64,000 nucleotides of DNA from Trachythela sp. YZ-2020. Lineage: Eukaryota; Cnidaria; Anthozoa; Malacalcyonacea; Clavulariidae. Every line of letters starts with the position of its first letter. Within the stretch, counting starts at the first letter, position 1. The position numbers and the translations under genes were made by a program. The notes beneath the pieces are model-generated. The model was not told where the DNA came from. It saw nothing but the letters and a program-made list of their open reading frames with translations, and searched no databases. The stretch covers positions 2,266,001 to 2,330,000 of the forward strand of contig JADLSH010000388.1 of NCBI GenBank assembly GCA_016169945.1, given 5' to 3'. Positions 21,901 to 34,890 of the stretch are shown here, in pieces.

Positions 21901-24900
21901 TTGTAGAAACTTGCATCAAGTTTTGCATCAACTTTTCAAACCTTGTATTCTACTAATTCAACAATTAAACATACCTTAATGGTGCCCATTTTACACGCAG
22001 TTTTGGAGTCATTGTAAACAATCGTGACAAAGTCATTGCCAATGTGTAACTTTTTGGAGTGACAGTTTGGATCCTTCTCCTTGTTTGGCATTAATGTCGC
22101 GATATGAAACATAACTGGATAAAAAATATATAATTTGAAGACATATACATTGAACATGTTGGTTCAACTCGATCTAACATTCAGCATAACTTTTCAAACT
22201 CATAAATAGTTCGTAAGTAAAACACAATTTAGAAAATGAGCACCGTACCACGGTAATATATCTCCATATCTTAAAGCAATTTTAAATACAGTCACAGATT
22301 AGTTGGGGAAGCTATATCGTACACCCGAAGACGCTTATACCGAGCAAGTAGGATAATAACCTTTTCCGATTATGACGTAAGGACTGCTGATATCCTACGT
22401 GTCCTTGGTTGGGATACTCGTGCCAAACAGCTCGCAACTAGTGTTTATAAAGCAGTGAATAACTTATATCCCAGTGAGCTCAATACTATTTTCGCACCTA
22501 CCACGCAATTTCACTCTCATAATCTTAGAGGTAGTACCCACAATATTTTCACTCCCATGCATGCAGGCCCAGTGCGGAGGCCGGTAAAAGAAGCTTCAGC
22601 AACCGTGGAGCTATTATATGGAACGATCTTCCAGATGAAATGCGAAGTCTGGCTTCAATAAGTCCTTTAAAAATTCACTTTTTAACTTTCAAATTTAATA
22701 CTAAGACTGAAAAATAGTTGTAAATTTTATAGGTTTATATATATATATAGAACAAATTGAGGGTTGCTTCGCGTGTGCCTAAAAGATATAAACAAAATCT
22801 CGACGTTTCGAGCTAAAGCCCTTCGTCAGGAGAAATTAGTAGACAGATAAACACATTACATCAGCTTTTATAGCAACGCTATAAAAGCTGTCACGTGAAC
22901 AAAATATTAACCAATGAAAATAAAGTAGTCATAACAATCATAACAAAATAGAATTAATATGTAAAGATATAGACTGCGTGCAGGCTTCGGCCCGATTATA
23001 GGGTCGAAGGCCTGCGCACAGGCGTTACACTTATCAAAGCGCTATAAATGTCGTACAAGGGAAGGGAAGAGGGGATATAGAGGAAAGCATATAAGAAGTA
23101 TTTAAGAGAAAAGAATGAGCTAGATGAAGGAGAGGCGCTCATTGATACCATCAGGCTGAATGGTGCCAAGTTTTTAAAGCCTCATTTGCGAGATTTGCCT
23201 CTTAAAAGCGAGATTTTGTTTATATCTTTTAGGCACACGCGAAGCAACCCTCAATTTGTTCTATATGTCCGTGGCCGACGCTGAATTAAAGTCTATATAT
23301 ATATATATGTTAAGTTATTGTTTCATTCTTTTTTTAACATGGCTCCTTAGAAGAGCACTCGTGTGAAAGGATACCATGTCAGTTATGTATTTTAATTTTA
23401 ATAAAAGCTTCTGATTGATTGATTTAAACTCCTCAATAGATGTAAATAGTCGCCATTGGCTTCATTTATGCATAGCAGATGAACTATCCAGTCCTTGTTT
23501 TCGGATCAGTGGTTGACATTAACACGTACGTCAACTTTCCTTAATAACTCGAGTTCTAGACATATGCTAAACAACAAACTATACACCAAAATACTCCACG
23601 TTGTTCAAGGATTCTAGATATAGTTTGTCGTATAACTCTCAGTAAGGAGTTTACGATCTACGACGCTGTCAGCTTCAGGCCACATGAATTTAACTATACT
23701 GCTTTATTCGTCTAAAGCATGTTTTAACAACCCTACAAACGTTTAAATTAGGCTAAAGCACTCCGATGTGATTAGCTGATGTTTGCCGGTCGGTCAACGT
23801 GATAAAACAGCAGAAAACGTGAAAATTCCTCATTTGACGATGTCATATAAAGAATGGCAACGCTGTTGAGGAAACGCCTGGGACCACAAATTATTCATCC
23901 TTTTTTCTTGCATGACGTATATCTTTGTTCTGCAGGCGCGTCGTCGAGCTGGTCGCGTCGTAGATCGTAAACTCTCTAGTATTTAGCACGGCACTTCGAC
24001 GAAATCCACGATAATGCCATCCAAAATGGCGGAGGATTATTTAGCACGATCAGATGTAATATTCTCGCGCAACTACAAGACCCGAATATAACTCACCTTG
24101 TGCAATCTCACTCCTCCAACTATAAGCATACTCTCCATCCGCTCCGTTTCTTTCCAGACCCCCAGTATAGACCTCGCACAACAAGCAATCTCTGAGCCGT
24201 ACAAGTTCCCCGAGACCCGAGAGGAACTCCATGTACCTCGAGGACCCATATTGATTACGTAGGATAGAAACCTCGTCGTGTCCTTGGTCTGGACCTACGT
24301 AGATCACACCTATCTTGTGTGTGTCGTATGGCGGGATACGGTCCAGGTTTTTCACAGCACGATGATAAAACTAAACAAATTGGAAGATAAAACTGAGCGC
24401 TGAACCGGAATCGCAGGGCCGCAGGCAGTACTGGAAAATGTCCGGCAGCGTCATTTTATAAATACAAACAACAGGGGGCGGCTGTATCAAGGTCGGATAG
24501 CACTATCCACCGGATAGCGAATTTTTCGACTGTTGTAAAAGTGCCCCAAAAGCTATAAAACTACGAATGTAGACCCCACAACTAATAAAAAGAAACTTTA
24601 ACTTATAAACGCTAAGGTTTAATCTAGATTATACAATTTTAGGCAGGTTGGAAGATTCGCTATCCGGTGGATAGTGCTATCCGGCGTTGATACAACCGAC
24701 CCCAGATAATTAGCTTGTTTGAGATATAAAATAAAATATGAAAAAAAATTTTTTTTGGTACGCACTTCTACTGTGTGACATATATTTATTACTGGCAGTG
24801 GCAGCTGGGTTGTAAATTATTTCATGCGGAAAATTTTAAGTCCGATGTACACAGGAAATTTTTGTTTTGGGATTTTGTTGCCAGGAAGGAAAACCTAGGA

Positions 24901-27900
24901 TTATCTAGCCGCAAATTTCATTTTCTGTAGCAATGAACAATGCGCTATCCAGTCTACGTTTCGGATCAGTGGGTTCGCTCTGAGTGTCTGAATTATAATT
25001 TCACCTCAGCCATCTGACAGAACTGATCTCCAGTTAATTTTCCAGTTTAGATTAATTCGTATAAACAAACCTCTTGTTCAGGCAGTGCTAGAGGTATGTC
25101 ATCTTCACCAAACCAAGACGAATGATAAAACTGCAGGAAAATAAAATTCGGACTCATATCGTCGTAAGTAGTCGACACATCTTCGGTCTTCTGTTCGTAA
25201 CCCTTCGTGACAAAGTTGGGAAACGGTCCGTTATAGCTCCTTCGCTTGACTTTATTTCTTGCAAGTCGAGTTCCAGACATTGTTTGACGTCTTAATAGTA
25301 CGGACTGTTTTTTGTCCTTGCTCTCTTTGTCACTTCCATTGTCAAAGAACTTTATCAAACCTGACAAATAAAAGAAAGAATATTGACGTGACGTATTCGG
25401 CTTGTGCAGTCACGCGAGAATATGACGTCATGCTATATAACCGGCAATTAGTTTGAACCATTGAACTATAAGTAAACTGGAACGCTAACGCAGGGGGAAA
25501 TTGAAGCCAGCTTAATCCTATGATTCGTTGAAGCCAAGCTAGTTTTTCTGAGGTTTGAGTTGAAATACTTAACGTCGAACATTGGGCTGTATATGAAATT
25601 GAAGCTATTAAAAAGTTCTATTTGATATAAAAACTTCACGACTTTAGGTAAAAAGGAAATACTTAAAACTTTGAGGGCAAATTTGCCGTATTTTACAAAA
25701 TTGCGGTTGTTTTGTATTTTTTAAGTATTTCCATTTTGCCTAAAGTCTTGAAGTTTTTATATCAAATAGAACTTTTTAATAGCTTCAATTTCATATACAA
25801 CCCAATGTTCGGCGTTAAGTATTTCAACTCAAACCTCAGAAAAACTAGCTTGGCTTCAACGAATCATAGGACTTGATCATAGGAGTTAGCGTTCCAGTTT
25901 ACTTACAGTTCACTGGTTTGAACCTTTGAATTTATCCAATGAAAATGGCGGAATTTGCCTCCCAAAAAACCGGAAGCCACACAATTTCGAGTTGTGACGT
26001 GATTTAGCGGACTGAAAACTATATACATATTTAGATCTAAGAAAGAGCATTTACCAAGGTACCTAAAGCTGCATTTTTCACAGCTGCTCTTTGATTGGTC
26101 TAAAATCTGTATAGAGTCTTCGCTCAAAATTTCCATCTACAAAACCCTTTGACGTTTATAATATACAAATGCAAATAATATACAAAACAAGGCCACTTCA
26201 CTTAGTATATAGTTGATAGCTCTATCATGTAATCTGTTATTCCTAGAGGTACAGTAAGAGTAATCTCTTATTGGTCCAGTGTTACTTCAGGAGGAAACTG
26301 GAGTGCTCGAAGAAAAAACATAATCATATGCTATATTTCGACAATATTGACAAATTTTGATCGGTTAATTATTGAAAATTTTGAAACGTACACACGTACA
26401 AATCTCACATCTTGTCAACAAGATGTGTTCGCAACAGACTTGTAGAAAGCTTGTCAACAAGTTGTAACAATGTTGTCATTTTTTCAAGTTGCTACAAGGT
26501 TGTCACTCACATTAACAAGTTGTTGAATTGCATGGCGATAACAAGTTGTTGGAACAACTTGTAACAAGTCTGTTGAGTCAACAACCTTGTAGCAAGTTGT
26601 AAACAAGTCGTTGGCAACTTGTCAACAAGCTGGGAACAAGCAGTGCGAACACACCTTGACAACAAGTTGTTGAAACAGCATTGGTACAAGTCTGCTGCAG
26701 GTTTGTTACAACTTGTGCGCTTTCACGTGTGTGAGTAGGTCACCTTGCAATGTGACATTAGGGCCATCTATACGGGAGAAAATAAGTCGCGACTTACATA
26801 TATAAGACGCGTCTTATATAAGACGCGAACACAATGGTCAAATTCTAGTAAGTCGCGACTTAAATAAGAACAGGGGTTCAGGCTGTTCAGTCGCGACGAC
26901 TTATTTTCTCCCGTATAAATGGCCCTATTATGTTGATGTTTATTGCATATCACACATCGTCTCACATGATATTTGCACGCATTATCAAAGGACATACGGG
27001 TCTCACTCAGGTGAATTTATCGCATATATAGGCTCATATTAAGGTCTTACCGCGTTTTTCATTCATCGGTTCATCTATTTCTGGCGATGACGACACTCTT
27101 CGCAACATTCCCAAATCAACTGTCGAACTTTTGTTCTGCTTCAAGGGTGCTTTTGTCCTAGGGGTTCTTGTTCCGGGGACATCTGCTACCGGACTTACAG
27201 CCCTGCGACCATTTCGCGATGTTTTTCGCGACGTTTTACCGGGGAAAAATTCGGGACTTTTTGTTCGCGAAGAAAAGGGGGTTGTCGGGAGGGAAACTGA
27301 GCTCCCGCTCGATTCGCTTATTCGATGACATCGTCCCTGGCCGCTAAGAGGACTCTGCGCGCGAGAGCCTGGTAACGAGGTGGTGGCGTCAGCAGGAATG
27401 ACGTCATTTGTATTTACAGCTTCGCATACATTTATCGCAATCAGTGAGGGAGGGAGTTCTGTATTCTCATTTTCGTGGTCAGGCGATAATTCTAAAAAAA
27501 GATAGTTAATAGAACACAAGGTTTTGAAACTCGATGAAAGTACAATTATAACAATCAATATAATGGTACCCTTACCCATTTTATTTAATACCCCTTGCAT
27601 TTCGTTTGTATAGGTAATAGAATGGTGCAATTTGGAAAAAAGTCATGCACAAGTGAGTTTTCAAACACAATTAAAATTACAGCAGTAGAAACAAGGACAA
27701 GTGAAGTCAGATTTTTAAAGAATCGCTTGTTTTCGAAATTGCACAGGAATTCACGCTATTCGTTATTGAAACATAACAAGAATACGTTTTCTCCATTCAA
27801 CATCTTTTTGCGCAAGTCTAAAAGTCAATCACTTGCACAACTTTCATCATGTCGATTTCATTTCTCTTATTGAACGTTTGAAAACAACGAAAACAATTAC

Positions 27901-30900
27901 AATACCTGCATTTTCCGAATTTCCCGAACTGTCATCATCCTGCAAACAATTAATAAAGAAACGAGGTTTTTAGATCAACACCTCGGTTATTGACTGGGTG
28001 GGTTAGGATATATAGATTAGGAAAGTAATATTGCAATTGTTGTAAATATATAGCGTAGGCTAAGTACGCAATATAGGTAAGCGAAATACTTGATGTAATC
28101 GGTCACTGAAAACCCCCAAACGGGGAGTGAGCTGAATAATGTGATCAGGATGTAATGTATTGAGAAGCACGGGTGGCAGATTCGTTTAGCGCGCTGCCCC
28201 TTACCTGAGTTATGCCGGCTATACAGCAGGTTGAGGGCAGGGATTTACTTCGTTCGGGTAACATCCCTGTGCTTGATTAACTAATGTAAATTGAGATTGC
28301 TTGGTTTTTCCTGTGCTCCGAGGGTTTTTCTCCGGGTACTCCGGTTTTCCTCCCTCACTAAAAACTAACCCGTACGCACCAACCCTTCACTAACTAACCC
28401 TCGGAACTTTTGTCAATTGGGTTGAAAACCCAGTTAAGGCTTCCCGTCCATCTCAGAGTGGTAAACATAATAAACTAAACTAAACGTGGACAAGAAGGCT
28501 TAAAGATTTCCATTTTATATTTATTGGACTGGATTGCTCTATTAGCGCCATACCATAGAATAGGAAATGACTAGAAGGGCCACTTGAGGCCGAACCTTTG
28601 AAGTTTTTGACGCTGCGCATGTCACATTACGCATGTTCATTACCATTATTCTAGCCAGTCAATTGCATTTTCTGACCAATAAACACGCTGAACTGGCTGG
28701 TCCGCCATTATTCTGGCCAGATAACTGCATAAAAATAGGGTGTCACGTTGCACTGCTGAGTGGCCTTTCTGGTCATTTCCTATTCTGTGGCTTTACTGTT
28801 CTCCCTAGTGAGCCATCAACTTACTGATTCGCTAAGCTCGGCTTCATCTTGACTTAGGAAAGTTTTCAAAGGACTTGCATCGAGAGGGGATTTACCAACA
28901 ACTGGCTAAAATGAGAAATGAAATTCGAGGAAGCGTAATCAGGATTCATAATTAGAGAGTTTAAGTTCGACTGCCGATACCAATACCGATACCAACAACA
29001 GGTCTGCGCATGCGCTATGCTCGCAAAAAGCACGAGGACAAGCGTATTGGAAGTCGCCACTACCGAAGTCGTCCTTCTTTTGGAAGTCGTTTGGAATTTG
29101 TCTTTAAGGTAAGATAAACTCATATATATCCTGTATTTCAATGTTTTTTCGATAAACACATAAAACATTTGTTTATTAGCATCGCCTGACGCATGTTTTA
29201 GTCGGAAATGAAATATCAACTGCATGCGCCATGTTTATTTTCATAATTTATCCGTCTTGATAACTTAACGCTTTAAAATTCCCGCTACCAATATGACAAC
29301 GGAAGTGAACACATCGGTATCGGTATTAGTATCGGAAGTCGAACTTAAACTCTCTATTATTGGTTAGACTGCGGTAGTTGAAAGCGAACCCGGGGGGTGG
29401 GATGGGGGTTGGCCCCCAAGAAGTAAAGTGAATTGAAGCGAAGTAAAGTGACGTAAAGGAGCTACCTCCCCCCCCTCTAAATATGAAGGATGTCAAATCT
29501 TCGAAAGTCTACATTTCAAAATTTCCCGGGGCCCTCCACCAAACCAATTTTCTGCCGCCTATGCGGTCAGGTAGTCGTAAGCTTGTTAAGATCAATTTTT
29601 ACGATCATAGAGCGTTTGACCCATACCGAGAAATGAAATATTTAACACAATTGCTACCTTTTGAAACTCATCCTGAGTTGACAAGTCTTGACTACTTCCT
29701 AAAAGGGAAAACAAGGTAAATATATTTATACTGTATGTCCACTACTCAAGGCCAGGTTACACTTGCAACGCAATTTGCATGCAGAGGCTTATTATGTGGA
29801 AAGGTACGAACTAAGCAGTTGTGTAGAAGAGGGGGGGGGGCGCTTGGGGGTGGAGCCCGTCCCCCTCCTTTTTTTGCAAGAATGCTTGAAAATATATACT
29901 TTTTCCATAGTTTTCATTCTCCAAGCATCACTTATGACTATTTCAGGCATGAATATAGTAAAGAAATGTTATCATGGGATTGGGCGGTTACTTATGACGT
30001 CATCCATACCCGAATGTTTTCACCCTTGGTAACATGCTCGTCTAGAGAGCCCCCCTAGTTATGAATTTAGTTCTACAGCACTGGAACTAAGAGAATATAG
30101 CCCGCGTTTCACTCCGATATTAGGGAGCTTAAGATCTACAACGCCAACGTCGACGACGTGGCCCTTCTAACAATGACGTTTTTCGCTTGTAATAAAGCAA
30201 TGGAGAAACTTGTAGTCCCAAGAGAATTCTCGACGTCGTCTCTGTCTTGTTCACGACGCCAACTAGAGCATTTTTACGTCCTCAGGACGACGGGAAATCA
30301 GAAGGATGAATAGCTGCATGTCACGTTTGTTTTTACAGCCTGCATTGTAGTCGATAACTGCAGTTGAAACGTTCAATCAAGGTCTCTTTATATTCACATA
30401 TTTATATGGCGTTGTCGACTGCCGCGTCGTCTCGATCTTAAGGTCCCTATTATCATTTTCATTCATTTCTTTATTGCCTTCTAGGCAAGTTTAGTGAGAA
30501 AATATCGGCAAAGTAAAACGAGATTCATGCTCACAATTTCTCTGCGAATATACTTTTTACCTAACATCACTCCGCGTCCGAAATTACGTTGCAAAGTTGC
30601 AACAAAAATTGTTTCATATAACATGGCCTTAATAAAGCAAGTTTCCAGGAATTTCAGTATATCTTACGTTCAGTGTCATTCTCAACTAATACATTTTCCT
30701 TGGAATCCTGCACAACATCAAGAAGCTAGATAAAAACAATAGTAGATAAAAGATATATGCATGGAATATACGCAGGCGAGCTTGTATTGCAAGGTCTGTG
30801 TGATCTGTGAAACGTGCTTGTGAAAAGTGAGAATTCAGGGTCGTTGAAAAATTTACATTATGGGCCTAAGCCTGGATTCTTCATTGCATTTATGTCAATG

Positions 30901-33900
30901 TAGTGGAACCGACATGTTCAATTAGAAATACGATTAGAGTTATAGAATAAGGGTTAGGATTGCAGTTAGGATTAGATTTAGGATTAGAGTTAGGATTAGA
31001 GTTAGGATTAGAGTTAGGATTAGATTTAGGATTAGAGTTAGGATTAGAGTTAGGATTAGAGTTAGGATTAGAGTTAGGATTAGAGTTAGGATTAGAGTTA
31101 GGATTAGAGTTAGGATTAGAGTTAGGATTAGAGTTAGGATTAGAGTTAGGATTAGAGTTAGGATTAGAGTTAGGATTAGAGTTAGTATTAGAGTTAGTAT
31201 TAGAGTTAGGATTAGAGTTAGGATTAGAGTTGGGATTAGAGTTAGAATTAGGATTATAGTTAAGATTAGGGTAAGAGTTGGATTAGAGTTAGGATTAAAT
31301 TTACGTACCATGAAAGCGCTTGGTCCATCCATAGGACTACGACTTAAATATCGAGTCCGTTCTACAAAAGACGAGCCAAGATTTAACTTGCGTCCAGAGT
31401 TTTGTGAAGTTACTGAAGTAGGCGAAACTTTGCTGTCTTCTGTGAACGACACCTTTTGTCCCGTGTTGTCTAAAAACACAGAAAGATACTTTGTTGGAAA
31501 ACGTTTTTTGTCGTTAGAAGTCCAATATATAAATGTCATCTCATGTTGGTCCAATGTTAGCCCTTTCAAATATAGAGAAAGTATCGAGAGGAATTTGGAA
31601 GTTTAAGTATGATGTCGGTTGGGTTGGCGCCTTGGTGGGGAAGCTCTCTTATGTGGGATAAACTATTTCTGTGTTCATATGACTGTTCTTATCCCGTCTA
31701 ATATCCAGCGCCTTCGAAATATCTTTTGTTGTCATTGAACAAACTGTACGTTGTATTAAAACTTGTAATAATGATCTTTGCTTAGGTCTTTTTAAGATTA
31801 TTTTTCTTGTTTATATATTTTCCAATTATTTTACAGTTTTTCAATTGCACTTTTCGTTTGGACGATATCGGCCTTTAAACATAGCTATTTGTATACAAAT
31901 CCTACAAATTTATGGGCTTGAAACGAGCCACCTTGTGACGTCGTTTATGAAACGTGTCGAAGTCAAACTATATTGATGTATGTGACTTATACTGGACCTT
32001 TGTGCAACCATATACGGCGCACTTATCCAGCATGATAGCGGTGTTTTTTTGGTAGTATTTTATACTACAAACTTAGAACAACAAGATAACGTCACAGACT
32101 CCCTTCCATACTCCGCTATGTTACGTTCTCGGTTTTTCACCAAACTAAGACAACTTTTCCTAACTTTGCTGCAAAATATCTTCCTAACGAAAAGTGTAAT
32201 TGAAAAACTGTACAACAACTTATAAGCTATAAAACAATTTTTCATGCTCTATTAAAATATCAATAAAAAATTAGGTTGTTTATATGCACTTTAAAGCTAT
32301 AAAACATCACAAACCTGACTCCTCGACTTCGCTTTCACAGAGTGGTTTAACATCACGCTGAACATCTTCTGTTTCTGGCGTTTTGTCCACTTCACTATTT
32401 CTATCCTCTTTGCCATCCAAGCCATTCTCTTCTTCTCTGCCAGTTGAGAGACGATCTCTGATAAGATCTACAACCAATGTATCGCTGTCTGCGCTCTTGC
32501 TCAGAAGTCCTGTTGTAGTTGCAAGGAGTTGTCTGGCTCGCTCTTGAATTAGTTCTGCTGATAAGTCATCTGGAATTAAAAAATATAGGAATGAAAATTA
32601 AGTTGTCAAATTTGGCATTCCTTGGCCGGATTTATATTGCCGTTTAAATTTGACCACCAACTCTCATCAACTTTCATGCACTCTCATCAACTTTGAGCTG
32701 GTTCAAATTTTGATGAGAGTTGATGAGAATTGTTGCTCGCTTGGCAGGTCATTCATCAATATCCAGTCAACTCTCATGCGACTCTTGTTCTCGTTTGGCC
32801 AGAGATTTACACAATATACAAAATATAGATCCAGACTTTTTCGAATCAGTTACCTTGACTTGGTCACGACAGTCGTGACCACTGATCTGAAAACTAGAAC
32901 TGGATAGAGCATCCTATTCAATGACCCAATTTTGAAGCCAGAATATTTTTAATGAGATCAAATGTTCAAATCTGTCAAATTCTTGACTATTCAAATGGCT
33001 GTTTAAATTAGTTATATTATGAAGCAATTATCTTTTCCTAAGTAACTTGAGAACTATAGGTATCCAACATCTCTTCTAATGAGTTTTAGAACGTTTTAAA
33101 CACCACATAATGAGGCCAAAGACAAGCGAGGCCTTTTCAGTATAAAAATTTAGGTACATACCAAAGAATTTTTTCGGTATCAAGCTTTCGTAAATCTGTG
33201 GAGCAGTTTGCTCCAGTACAGGACGCGGAGTTCGCGTGAAACATCCGTCGAGTTTTGGTCGATTTTGTAACCTTAAAATCCATGACGTATTTCCGGTTGG
33301 TCGTCGTACCAAGAACTCTGCCCAACCTTGGCACACGCAACTGCATTCGTTCGTCGAGTCACGTGATTGCTCTTGTAAGCCCTCAGTACCAGTGGTTTGC
33401 GGTTCTGGTGTAAGAAGACCAGTTGTGTTGCCATGAATTTTCGCAGATTGTTGTTGTTGTGTGGGAGTGTTTGACACTTGATCAACGGGAAGATCCTCAC
33501 GAGTTTCTTTATCAAACAACGCCTAGAAAAGAAACATACAGGGATAACCACAGGGAGCCCACCCTTGGTCTTGCTGGAGAGCAATATATATTATATTCTA
33601 ATAAATATAAGAGCCCAGCTTTTAAAACAGCCTTACACAAATACATGTATAAAAGTTTATATAATATACGTTTATATATATAGCTCAGCGTTGACGTGCG
33701 GGCAGATGCCTTTCATTTTGCAGGCTGATATTTGGGCTCTTATATTAGATACTGGGCTCTTATATTTATTAGAATATAATATATATTGCTCTCCAGCAAG
33801 ACCAAGGGTGGGCTCCCTGTGGGATAAGCCGAATATGTTACTGCAGGTTGTTATTGAAATACCTGAAAAGATTAAAGACGCCCAGATGCGCCCCACTTTA

Positions 33901-34049
33901 GTATTTTACTCTGTCTAATGCCAGACGATTTTACTCGTCAGTGGTAGAGTACTGCCAGTTAATGGGTGAACAAAACTATCTGTCAGTGTCTCTTGTTAAC
34001 CCATTAGCTGGCAATGTGCCTAGATGCGTCCTACTTTAGTATTTTACTT

Positions 34050-34082
<33 letters not shown>

Positions 34083-34187
34083 TAGAGTACTGCCAGTTAA
34101 TGGGTGAACAAAACTATCTGTCAGTGTCTCTTGTTAACCCATTAGCTGGCAATGTGCCTAGATGCGTCCTACTTTAGTATTTTACTT

Positions 34188-34220
<33 letters not shown>

Positions 34221-34849
34221 TAGGGTACTGCCAGTTAATGGGTGAACAAAACTATCTGTCAGTGTCTCTTGTTAACCCATTAGCTGGCAATGTGCCTAGA
34301 TGCGTCCTACTTTAGTATTTTACTTTGTCTAACGCCAGTCGATTTTACTCGTCAGTGGTAGAGTACTGCCAGTTAATGGGTTAATATCGTCTCCATAATC
34401 TTAAATTTATCACTGAAGTACATGTTCCAACATTCTATTCCTGAAGCAAGGTACCAGAGTCGCAAAACATGTTCAATCTTCCTCCTGGTAGGATTTGGGT
34501 TTTCCCAACCTTCCTCAAAATAACTAGAAATTTTCCGCCATGCAAGCTTTTGCTTGGATAAGTTTGCCAGTTGGCTATGCCTATCGCAGTACTGCTAGTC
34601 TGACTGAGTGCTAACTAGTACTCTTGATGATTAATGTTGTCGGATGGAAATGGATTCTGGTCATATATTTAATTTTAAGTGTTGTTAACCCATTAACTGG
34701 AAGTACCCTACCATGGACGAGTAAAATACTCTGGTGTTAGACAGAGTAAAATACTAAAGTAGGGCGCATCTAGGCGCATTGCCAGCTAATGGGTTAACAA
34801 GAGACACTGGCAGATAGTTTTGTTAACCCATTAACTGGCAGTACCCTAT

Positions 34850-34890
<41 letters not shown>

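Noticed and set aside
30940..31569. 209-codon minus-strand frame
   Set aside because: Only 31309-31469 is TSC2 exon 23; the rest is the TTAGGATTAGA array read through the intron.
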